In this document: positions 55,396 to 64,000 of the stretch, in pieces
Position numbering within the stretch: position 1 is the first letter of the stretch
Layout: every line of letters begins with the position of its first letter
Origin: Gonocerus acuteangulatus
Taxonomy: Eukaryota; Arthropoda; Insecta; Hemiptera; Coreidae
Assembly (NCBI GenBank): GCA_946811695.1
Contig: OX328132.1
Coordinates: forward strand, 130,172,208-130,236,207
Reading direction: 5' to 3'
Length of the DNA stretch: 64,000 nt
Notes under the pieces: model-generated
The model's database searches: none
The model's input: only the letters and a program-made list of their open reading frames with translations
Told to the model about the DNA's origin: nothing
Program-made: the position numbers and the translations under genes

Positions 55396-56549
55396 GTGGT
55401 TCAAATTTGTATATATATATATATATATATTTGTCTGTTCGCTCATTTCTGGCTTCCCTAATGGTCCGATTGTGATAATATTTGGTACAAAAATCCGTCG
55501 TCCAATTTGAAAGGTCAAGTTCGTTAACCAGCAGAATCCGCCCACTGGAAGATGGCGTTTGGGGCGAAATTCGCGCAAAAAAAGTCGTAACGCTTACGTT
55601 TTTGAGTTCATAAGCTTGTAAGTACTCGTTTTATATGCTTCCTGGGGTAGGAAAACGAATGGAATCATTTTCAAGGCGATAGCTTTAACCGTTTTCGAGA
55701 AAATTGGAAAAATAGTTTTCGAATACCGTTTTTGGTTTGGGTACTTAGAATCATGGGATTCAGTTGAAACATTTTCTGCATGTTCTACTTTCATTAAAAC
55801 TAATATGTTGAAATTTTTGTTACGTTTGGAGTTTAGGAAGGGTTAGAATAAAATATTTTATTAACAGACATAAAGAGGTTTGGTAACTTTGTATACTTTC
55901 CTTAATATTTCGAAAAAGGTTGAGAATATTGGCAAACGGAGGGTTACCATGCGAAAGCTTACTAAATGCTCTACAAAAAAGGTTCTAAAGAAAGTTTTGA
56001 TTAGGCGATGTCAATCGGAGAAATAAGTGCTTAAAACTTTAAAGTAATTGATTTCGCTTATTCGAACTGTTCTTTTTGTCTTTGATTTTGATACTTAAAA
56101 TTATGGGATTCAGTTGAAACATTTTCTGCATGTTTGAATTTCATCAACACTAATATGTTAAAATTTTGGTTACGTTTGGAGCTAAGGAAGGATTAGAATA
56201 AAATATTTTATTAACAGACATAAAGAGGTTTGGTAACTTTGTATACTTTCCTTAATATTTCGAAAAAGGTTGAGAATATTGGCAAACGGAGGGTTACCAT
56301 GCGAAAGCTTACTAAATGTTCTACAAAAATGGTTCTGATGAAAGTTTTGATTAGGCGATGTCAATCGGAGAAATATGTGCTTAAACTTTAAAGTAATTGA
56401 TTTCGTTGTTCGAATCAACGAAATCAATTTCGGTTCTTTTTGTTTGTTTTTATTCTTTGTTGTTTTTTCATTGCTTATAGGTGGATAATGTATTTGACAA
56501 TAAAACAGATTAATTAAAATAAGAAAAACAATTCATTGTTAAAAATATA

Positions 56550-56660
56550 TCAGGCTGTACCGTATGAAATGTCAGTTTTGGATTTGCCGATTTCCTTCAA
56601 ATGTCTTGAAACTGTCGAGGCTCCTACTCCGAGTTCTTTGGCATATTCCCTAGTGTTTTC
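56550..56660 (-). pseudogene. mariner HTH fragment, second copy
   Basis: Minus strand reads REYAKELGVGASTVSRHLK as at 10545-10655 and ends in the same TGA. Confidence 0.62.
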
Positions 56661-57879
56661 AATTGCTTATAGTAGTCAAATGTATTTGCCAATAAAACAG
56701 GATACGTATAATTAGAAACGATATTTTATTTTTGCGGAATCTTGAGATTCTCAGATGCCGTATGAATATCTATTAGGCCCCCTTCGTATATTTTCCTTAA
56801 TATCTTGAAAAGGGTTAGGAAATCGTGGCAAGTGAAATATAACAGTTCGAAAGCTTACTGAATTCTCCACAATATTTTGTTTGTTAGAATTCGAAGATGC
56901 CGTATGAATATCTAGATTACAGTACTGGTGTTGAATTGTTCTAAGTATTCCCTATTTTCATCTGTTGCCCATAGTTTTTTATTGTAAGTAGTTTTTTCTT
57001 ATTGATTATAGAATATAAATCTATTTGGCTATAAAACAGGATACGTAAAATTAGTAACAATATTTCGGAGATTTCTGAACGAATTGCCTTTAAGATTTTC
57101 TACCACCACGAACGGCGTTTTTCCTCTATTTTTATCCACTAGATAGGCTTTATTTGGCATATTATTCTATATATGTTTTATTGTGCAGGGGATTCTGATG
57201 AAATGTCGTGTTTTTGCTTTGGATTTTAATTACGATGTGTCTGAGATTGGGTAACATTAGCGAGTCTACATAGTTAAGAACCGACGATGGAGGTTGACTT
57301 CTTGCTATGATTTAGTCTACATATCTATATTAAGTCCTAAATCCAAAAAATAAACTTCACAACGGTTAGATACTATGAGCGAATAGAGTGGGTTCAGTGC
57401 CCGTACAAACATAAGGTCCGCAGGAAATTTACCTGCTAAGAGTTAATCCTCAAGAGCTGTAAATATACCCCAGGTATCTGCCGACACAAATACAAAGCCT
57501 AGGCGGAGAGCACCCTAAAAACACAGATCCAATCATAGGTTATATACTAAATATTCATAAAGACTACTTAGTTGTAACCCGATTCATCAATTAGCAATCA
57601 ATAGTTTTCAACACAGGTTATATACTAAATATTGATAAAAAGTATTCAAGTAGAAAAAAAACAAGATTCATCAAGACTTATTTTTGGTCCATTTGTATCT
57701 ACTCCGTAGACTTAATTAGGTATATTATTACTATATATTGACTCGTTATTTGTCAAGACTAGTTATTTGTCCTTCTGTATCTACTAGATAGGCTTTATTC
57801 GGCATATTATTCTATATAGGCTTTATTAGGCAGGGTATTCTACTCAATCTTTCTTGTACTTGTTCTTGATCCTTCTGTA

Positions 57880-58129
57880 CATGGGCGTATATAGAAAACA
57901 ATTTTGGGGGGGGGGGGGGCTGAGACTATTTCCAGGGTATGGAATACTAAATATTTAGAGCTTGGAATTGTTTTAGGCAACTAAAACGCTATTAAACGTA
58001 AAATAAAATATGTTTTATGAACTAAGTGATCTTATTTAATTTATTTTTAAGGGTTTTACGACAAGTTTTTATCATCAATTCAAAATTTCAGAGGGCAGCC
58101 CCCTCAGTCCCCCCTCATATATGCCCATG
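57880..58129. mobile_element. hAT-type MITE with CATGGGC ends (250 bp)
   Basis: CATGGGCGTATATAG ... ATATGCCCATG with G- and C-runs near the ends. CTTCTGTA is duplicated at 57872-57879 and 58130-58137. This is the same insertion site (complement TACAGAAG) as at 30587-30834, inherited with the HL copy. Confidence 0.92.
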
Positions 58130-58313
58130 CTTCTGTATCCACTAGAAAGGCTTTATTAGGCATATTTTGTATTGATTTATAGAGCTTTGCTTTAGAAAGA
58201 CAGCCGGATTGTGTAATTTCCGCTTCTGTGAATAAGTTAGCTACTGTCGGTCTCCCTGACGCCTTAATATCACTTTTATTCGAGATGTTCGAGAGGATTT
58301 TGACAATTTTCAC
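58130..58313 (-). CDS. conserved small HL frame, third copy
   Basis: KIVKILSNISNKSDIKASG, then TEAEITQSGCLSKAKLYKS and MPNKAFLVDTEA, up to the nested MITE. See 8693-8902. Unknown function. Confidence 0.3.
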
Positions 58314-58429
58314 GAGATATATTAAAAAAATAACTTTATTTCTTTTCTAAGCTTATCAAATGACACTAGGGACATGAACGAAACCGCGCTAAGATGATGC
58401 AGTTCCTGCGAGTCGGACTTTTAGTCCAT

Positions 58430-60274
58430 TTTGTTGTTTTTTTTTATTTATTTATTTGGAATTTACAACAATGTATAATACATTTCTAGTAAATTATTCC
58501 TAGATTATATTGACATGAATATTCATGAGGTGGGAGGCTGCACAGTTGTAGTACCCACGATACACTTTTTAGAGTTGATCTCTTGGCCACTTGCGTTTCA
58601 GTCGGCGAATGGGGTTGTGAGGAATGTGCTGGGAGGATAGAGAGTTTATTAAGGAGTTAGGATGGCCGTGTAGATTCGAATGGAATTTGCGGTAGAGGGA
58701 TTTGGCTAAAGGTTGGATAAAAGGGATATTAAGGTCATTATGGAGGGTCAAATTGGAGACATAAAACGGAGCATCGGTTATTTTCCGGAGAATTTTAGAC
58801 TGTAGGGATTGGATTTTGTAGGAGTTGGAAGGCTTTGTGGAACCCCAGAGTTGAATTCCGTAAGTACATATTGGTCTGAGAATGGTCATGTAAATGAGGC
58901 GTTTGTTTGTTAGTGAGAGATTAGATCGTCTGTCAAGTAAGTGTAGTAATAGTCTGTATCGTCGGCTGAGTTCTTGTCGCTTCTGGGTAATATGTGGCTT
59001 CCATGTTAGTCGTTTGTCAAGTATTAGTCCTAGATAGCGAATTTGGGATTTTTGCGGAATTAGAGAACTATGGAGGAACACTGGAGGGCAGGATGATCGC
59101 CTGAGGGTAAAGGTTGAGTGGCAGGATTTCTGAGGGTTAACTTTGATTCTCCATTTGGTGATCCAGGGTTCGATCAGTCCAGGATGTTCCTGAAGGGACT
59201 TGGATGTCAGGATTGGGTCATGACTGCTGGAGAACAGAGCCGTATCATCGGCGAACATATGGAGGGATGTGCCGGGGTGAGTTGGGATATCAGCCGTATA
59301 TGTGAGGTATAGGACAGGACTCAGGATTCCGCCTTGAGGTACACCTGCAAGTTGGGGGAAAATGGGTGAGGATGAAGTGCCATAGGAAACTTGGAAGAAT
59401 CTGTCGGAAAGATAGGATTTTATTACGAGGTAGTAGGTTGAAGGGAGAATTTGTTTGAGTTTGAACAGCAAGCCCCGGTGCCACACCCGATCAAAGCCTG
59501 GGCTACGTCGAGAAAGACACCAGAGCAGTACTGTCTATTCTCAAAGGCTGTGGAGATCAGATCAACAATTCTGTGGCATTGATGAATGGTGGAATGGAGT
59601 TGACGAAAACCAAATTGGGAAGACTGGATTTTAGGAATAAGAATGGGGTAAAGGCGTTTAAGTAAGAGTTTTTCGAGAATTTTTTCCAATACGGGTAGTA
59701 GGGCAATAGGGCGATAGGATGTGAGTTGGTGAATAGGTTTTTTTGGTTTAGGTATCATACGGATTACAGAGAATTTCCAGAGGAGGGGAAAGTGGGTAGT
59801 TCTGAGGACAGCATTATAAATGTAGGTTAAGAAAAGGACTGATTTTTTCGGGAGTTGCTTGAGTATTTTGGGCGTAATTAGGTCATATCCTGGGGCTTTT
59901 TTGTGGGGAAGGTGTTGGATGGGGTGAAATACTTCCTTAGGATTGAAGGCCTTGGGAGGAAGTGATATTGGGAGGGGAGTATCCAGTTGACTCGAGACAT
60001 GGTGGGAGTGGGTTGGATTGTTAACGTCAGGGTGCGGGGTAAAGACATTGGAGAGGTAATGCCCGAAGGCAGAGGAAATTTCTATATCGCTTTTGGCCCA
60101 GGAGCCATCTTCTTGTTGGATGGGATGATGGGAGGTTTTGTATGAGAGTATTTTTCTAGTCGCCTGCCAGAGTGATTTGTCAGATGAAGTAAGTTCCTTA
60201 GTGTATGTTTTAAATTGTTCGTTTTTATGTTTCCACAGTTCATTTCTTAGTTGGTTCGTCAGTTGGTTTAACAG
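58430..60274 (-). pseudogene. Jockey-type non-LTR retrotransposon, 5'-truncated, one frameshift
   Basis: Open on minus from about 60274 to about 59490, then in another frame from 59486 to the stop at 58569. Residues in order: NELWKHKNEQFKTYTKEL, KAPGYDLITPKILKQLP (RT entry), SYRPIALLPVLEKILEKLL, SQFGFRQLHSTIHQ, VFLDVAQA, the frame break near 59490, then AGVPQGGILSPVLYLTY and the catalytic HMFADDTALF, and the thumb block (RYLGLILDKRLTWKPHI). This is the Jockey/LINE reverse transcriptase that copies its own RNA at a nicked target. The endonuclease half is absent, normal for 5' truncation. The shift is explained by loss of one T in the T-run of an expected A-F-D at about 59490. The tail near 58440 is A/T-rich (AATAAATAAATA on minus). 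Confidence 0.9.
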
Positions 60275-60289
60275 GTAAATATGTGTTGT

Positions 60290-60425
60290 AAAAATAAACT
60301 AAATCGGTTCATTAGAAGGGGGGGTTTACTCCGGACCAAATTCCTAATATACTCATACCGGTCGTAATTTCTGCTGTATTGTAACGAAACGCGGTATACG
60401 TCGTGGGTAACTCATGAGAAAGAAT
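60290..60425. repeat. family C repeat
   Basis: AAAAATAAACTAAATCGGTTC, a G-run, GGTTTACTCCGGACC and AACGAAACGCGGTATACGTCG. Related to 15820-16104 and 63231-63469. Confidence 0.65.
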
Positions 60426-60966
60426 TGTTGTAAAAATGAGCTGAATCGGTCAATCGGAAAGTTTTGTAATATATTTCAATAGAAAAGCCCGCCAGACGTA
60501 GGTTCACAAAGCCGCCGCAAGGAGCTCTTTCTACCACTAGAGGGACTGTATCCGGTTCCTGCGTCAGATCAAAATACGATAATATGAGGTTTTTCGTATT
60601 TATGACGTAGTGTAGTAGGTACCATGTGTAAACATAACTCTGGAGCAAATTAATAATTGATCAGTTACTCATTACAAATATAAAAGAGAACTATTCATGT
60701 TTTTATTTTATTGTTGTAGGATATTTTAAGCAAATTGTTCTGGAAAGCAGTCTACACTACCCAAATTCTGAGGAAAGTGCTTAGTTATGCAGCTCCTGCC
60801 TGACGGACTTTTTTTTACATTTTTCTGCCAAAAACGTAGAAAATATACCCGTAATGAAAAAAGTGGTCGGTATAAACGTTGTAGAGGATTAAATGTACTT
60901 CCCAAAAAGTACCTTCAAATGCCTAAAATGTCAACATAAATTGAGCAAAACAAACATTTGTTTTTG
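60426..60966. other. mostly unassigned; HL 3' end relic
   Basis: 60773-60815 holds CTTAGTTATGCAGCTCCTGC and GACGGACTTTT, a diverged HL 3' end on plus. The rest is not recognised. Confidence 0.4.
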
Positions 60967-62313
60967 AAGTTGTCCGAAAAGTGTATTTTCAACGTGATCT
61001 ACGCTTCATTAAAACTTCATAAACATTTCCTAAACTATTTTTTCTCCTCTTACTTTGGTATATAAGAATGTTTGAAGAAAAAAAATCAAGTTCAATTACT
61101 TTATAAAGGGATTAAAAAATAAAATATTAAATTTAAAGGAATACAACTCACCTAATGAGCAGAATCTTGTATTAATTATTTTTGTGTTGGAGGAAATTAA
61201 GTGAAAACCAAGTACATTTTAGGAAACAAATATCCACTTGTTATGTAACAAATATTTGTTACATGAACCCACTCTAGGTGCGAGAATGTGATCGCCAGCA
61301 CAGATTCTCGGTGTGTTGTGGTATTTAACGTATCGTGGCAGAGTGATCGGGCCCCATTTTTTGGACGAACGTTTAACGGGTGAAAGTTTTAATCGATTTC
61401 TAAATAATGAACTGTTAGAGCTCATCGAGGACTTAGCATTAAAGCAAGGAAACACGATGTGGTTCCAGCTGGATGGATGTCCTTCACACTTCTATAAAGT
61501 AGTTCGGGAAACCCTTGGAGAACAGGCCGCTGCATCGGACTAGTGGACTATTATTTGTGGCGCAGGCTAAAATAAATAGTTTACACTGAAATACAGTTCA
61601 TTATCTGGAGCAGAAATTTATTGCGCTGAGAGAGGCTTCCGCAAAAGATGTCTACAATGTATAAATGCAGGTTTTCAATTTGAGCATCTGGTGTAAACAT
61701 TTAAATTATAAGAAAAGATTTAAAACAAAGGATCATTTTTTAAATTGTTATCAATGTGGATTTATTCGTGGAAGAAATATACTATATTTTTTTACCCATA
61801 ATACCAATTGTCCTGTTACTTATGTAACTCTCATTATTCAAATATCCATATGATTTATGTAACAATTATTTGTTACATAACAAGTGGATATTTGTTTACA
61901 ATTGTTTTTTACTGATTTTCCTCCTACAAAAATATAATTAATAGAATATTCTGCTAATTAGGTGAGTTCTATTCCTTTAAATTTAATATTTTATTTTTTA
62001 ATCCCTTTTTAAAGTAATGGAACTTGATTTTTGAAAATACAAGAAATAGCTGTATTTTTCTCTAAATTTTTACATTAATTTAGTCTTCAAACTTTCTTAA
62101 ATTTCAAAGGTGGTGGAGCAAAAATAGTTTCGGGAATTTTAAGACTATGTAGTCCGGCATGTTCCCGTCAAACTTACTCCTTCGCGCACCAAAACGAGTA
62201 AAATCGTCTGCCGCGTTTTACTATAAAAAAGAGTATGTGACGAGTTTACTCTTTTCCCGAAAAGAATGTTTAATGAAGCGTATGTCACAATGACACTTTT
62301 CAGACAACTTTAA
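60967..62313 (+). mobile_element. DNA transposon with long inverted arms and DDE remnant
   Basis: Outer arms TTGAAGTTGTCCGAAAAGTG (60967 on) and, inverted, TTAAAGTTGTCTGAAAAGTG (to 62313); inner arms ATTAAAAAATAAAATATTAA and AACAAATATCCACTTGTTAT with complements at 61855-62030. The arms total several hundred bp with interruptions. A mariner/IS630-type transposase fragment lies in the centre (61292-61543). Target duplication not resolved. Confidence 0.65.
61292..61543 (+). pseudogene. IS630/Tc1/mariner-type DDE transposase fragment
   Basis: The frame reads AQILGVLWYLTYRGRVIGPH, FLDERLTGESFNRFLNNEL, MWFQLDGCPSHFYKVVRETL. GRVIGP.F.....TG..Y/F..FL...L followed by (M)W.Q.DG.P.H....VR..L is the second catalytic aspartate region of mariner-related transposases found in many insects. 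The first and third catalytic acids are missing, and stops lie on both sides (TGA at 61289; TAG after AAASD). Confidence 0.75.
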
Positions 62314-62498
62314 AAGCCAACCCCGAGAAGCTGCCGAGAGGTCGGCGGATCAAGCTGTCTACGAAGATCAAATACCTAGGAGCGCACATACCTGTTTGTG
62401 TGAACCCTCTATTCAGGGACTTGACACCACCTCCTCTACCTCAGAGGTGGCAGGGCAGCACCAGGAGGACCCTATATCTCGGAGAAGAGGCTGCTTAG
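62304..62498 (+). other. open segment, possible exon, weak
   Basis: LKANPEKLPRGRRIKLSTKI, KYLGAHIPVCVNPLFRDL, TPPPLPQRW, ending in TAG. It is preceded by TTTTCAG, which could be an acceptor, but that sequence is part of the inverted arm of the neighbouring transposon. Composition is more GC-rich than the surroundings. Family not recognised. Confidence 0.2.
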
Positions 62499-62989
62499 GA
62501 GGAGCTATAAATATTAAGTTAGTTATTTGTTAGTCTTAAGTTAGCTTTAAGATACTTCCGTGCAAATTCCCTCATAAACAACTCTGTCTCCCCCTAGATT
62601 TAGTACCTAAGACTAAGTAGGCCTTAATCCCCCCAATTGTAAAGGTCACAGTCTCTTCTAGTACCTAATCGTAGAATAAGGTGTACCTTTAAGTCCAACT
62701 CCAGGATCCAATCCGTTGGGCATATCCTCATTCTCAGACTAGACTTAACCCTGAGGAGCTAGCAGCTTAGTATGTCGGTAAAGACGTTTGTGACACGGCC
62801 AATACCCGAATACTATAATGTTTGTAAAAATATTACAGGTTTCGAAATTGTTGTTTTCGAGCCATTGAGCGTGTTTGTTAGGTTTTTAGCACTTTCCTCC
62901 GAAGGAAAGTAGCTATGTAGGTTGCACTCATGGCGGAATTTTTGAATAATTGCTTCGAATCTTTATCGATCCTACCTAGTAGACACCGA
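62499..62989. other. unassigned sequence
   Basis: Nothing recognised. Confidence 0.3.
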
Positions 62990-63006
62990 AAATGACCCTG
63001 GTTAAA

Positions 63007-63079
<73 letters not shown>

Positions 63080-63230
63080 GTTATATATGTGTTCGTTAAC
63101 ACGATACACGCCAGAGTTTTTGTTTTTTCACTACGAAACTTGGTATGTAGTATTCCCCCATCAAACGATTGAACGAGTTCGTTAACCAACAAAATCGGTC
63201 CATCTGGAGGAGAGGGGGGGGGGGGGGGGG
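62990..63230 (+). mobile_element. diverged HL-like fragment with TA tract and G-run
   Basis: CACCGAAAATGACCCTGG, TTAAAATTTA, (TA)n 63010-63068, CATCAAACGATTGAACGAG, TTCGTTAACCAACAAAATCG: the same order as HL around its TA tract, but with substitutions throughout. Confidence 0.5.
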
Positions 63231-63469
63231 GGTTACTCCGGAGTAAAAGTAGTTATTTGCCAATGCCAGCCGTAATTTTTGTTATATTACAACGAAACTC
63301 GGTATTCGTTGTGGTCAACCGAAGAGAAAAATATGTGGTAAAAATAAACTAAATTGGTTCATTAAGAGAGGGGGTTTACTCTGGACCCAAATTACTAATT
63401 TGCACATACCGGTCGTAATTTCTGTTTTATTGTAACTAAACGCGGTGTACGTCCTGGGTATCTAATAAG
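63231..63469. repeat. family C repeat, two units
   Basis: Two tandem units with GCCGTAATTTTTGTTATATT, AAAATAAACTAAATTGGTTC, GGGTTTACTCTGGACCC. Compare 15820-16104. Confidence 0.65.
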
Positions 63470-64000
63470 TAGGGACCGGATTCTTAGGTTTTCACCTATT
63501 TTTTTCCTTTCTGCTAAACATGATATTGATCGGGTTTTTATATGATTCGCATCTTGTAGTATCATTCATGCAAATTCGGAAAAACCTAAAAAAACCTATT
63601 GAGGATGATATCAACTAAAATCGCCTAAATAACGATGGAATGAGCTAAACAGACCTAATCTTTGAAAAAGAAAATGCAATTCAATTAACTAATTTCCTCG
63701 ATCAAACAAATTTTCTAAAAAGCATCTTCCCCCGTCCAGACGTTCAGGGAGATTAACACACTGGGGAGTAAATAAAAACAGTTGTTGACGGTTTGGATAT
63801 GAATGAAGCAGCCATTGAGTTAGAAGGGAGGGGAGGGAGTCTAAACGATAAAAGTTGAAGCCTAAAGTCGGCCATGCCAGTGTGACAAAAAGCGCGCGAA
63901 AAGGTGAATTTTTGAATATTATTGTAAACAAACAATGAAATTAAACGAATTTATGTGTCGTATTCGAATAAATTGACATTTATATATATGTATAAATATA
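63470..64000 (+). mobile_element. hAT-like family 2, second copy, runs off window
   Basis: Starts TAGGGACCGGATTCTTAGGT and follows the inverted order of 19768-21093 (GTTTTTATATGATTCGCATC, ATTCATGCAAATTCGG, AAAACCTAAAAAAACC). The plus strand near 63785-63820 retains DGLDMNEAA of the transposase. The right end is outside the window. Confidence 0.78.

Larger units (their letters stand above)
55217..58422 (+). mobile_element. HL element, full-length, 3.2 kb
   Basis: 5' hairpin end at 55217 and 3' end GATGATGCAGTTCCTGCGAG-TCGGACTTTT at 58422. Contains a 54-bp-arm hairpin (55280-55395), TA tract (55411-55430), two body repeats (55830-56060, 56160-56400), mariner HTH remnant on minus (56550-56660), nested CATGGGC MITE (57880-58129) and conserved small frame on minus (58313-58130). 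Colinear with 8571-12022 in inverse orientation. Confidence 0.88.

Noticed and set aside
62304..62498. Terminal exon of a host gene
   Set aside because: The putative acceptor lies inside the inverted arm of a transposon and the peptide is unrecognised; kept only as a weak open segment.

Overview
This is an AT-rich, animal-type (probably arthropod) nuclear window made almost entirely of transposable elements and satellite DNA. The evidence is nested class I and II elements with target-site duplications (TSDs), a tRNA-derived SINE, long (TA)n tracts, many tandem arrays, no operon-like gene packing, and one spliced-gene exon with a GTAAGT donor. The arthropod assignment is an inference from the mix of TE families; no species is identified.

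Host gene content is minimal. The one convincing host exon is on the minus strand at 40516-40351. It encodes the start of a TAF3-like TFIID subunit (histone-fold motif RVSVAQICQ..GW), and its 3' end with the splice donor is repeated three times in tandem (73-bp unit). Two further open segments (46970-47302 minus, 52591-52944 plus) may belong to multicopy or unknown genes.

The dominant repeat, about 20 copies or pieces, is here called HL. Its 5' end is TTTTAGCGCGGTTCCTCCC, which forms a hairpin. A (TA)n tract lies about 180 bp inside. The 3' end carries the inverted motif GGAACCGCGCT about 40 bp before the terminal CGGACTTTT. This design (sub-terminal inverted repeats, internal microsatellite, short 3' stem-loop, T-tract ends, tail-to-head junctions) resembles non-autonomous Helentrons (HINE/DINE-1-like). 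The fullest copies are 8571-12022 (minus), 31240-33000 (plus) and 55217-58422 (plus).

Layout. 0.5-2 kb: a 37-bp satellite split by a PIF/Harbinger element. 2.3-5.8 kb: HL copies containing a palindromic MITE and a pogo-like element. 6.8-7.5 kb: a 72-bp repeat with an open frame. 7.76-8.56 kb: a hAT element with a perfect 8-bp TSD. 8.6-12.0 kb: long HL. 12.2-15.2 kb: 84-bp satellite. 16.2-16.9 and 24.5-25.0 kb: inverted copies of an array with TAATATTAC-centred palindromes. 19.8-21.1 kb: a second hAT family. 21.2-23.5 kb: a 160-bp satellite joined to a foldback element. 28.9-30.1 kb: a 57-bp array. 35.7-39.2 kb: a pogo-like element split by a foldback element whose arms carry the same 57-bp unit. 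40-43 kb: TAF3-like exon and two short satellites. 43-47.6 kb: tRNA-like sequence, SINE, long inverted repeat, duplicated segment. 48-52.5 kb: HL copies and inverted flanks. 53-55.2 kb: a 124-bp array and a Penelope-like GIY-YIG remnant. 55.2-58.4 kb: long HL. 58.4-60.3 kb: a 5'-truncated Jockey-type retrotransposon with one frameshift. 61-62.3 kb: a long-TIR element with an IS630/mariner-type fragment. 63.5 kb to the end: a second copy of the 19.8-kb hAT family.

Nearly all parts are decayed or non-autonomous copies and do not work together as a pathway. What is informative is the order of nesting, the shared nested insertions and the repeated formation of inverted repeats.
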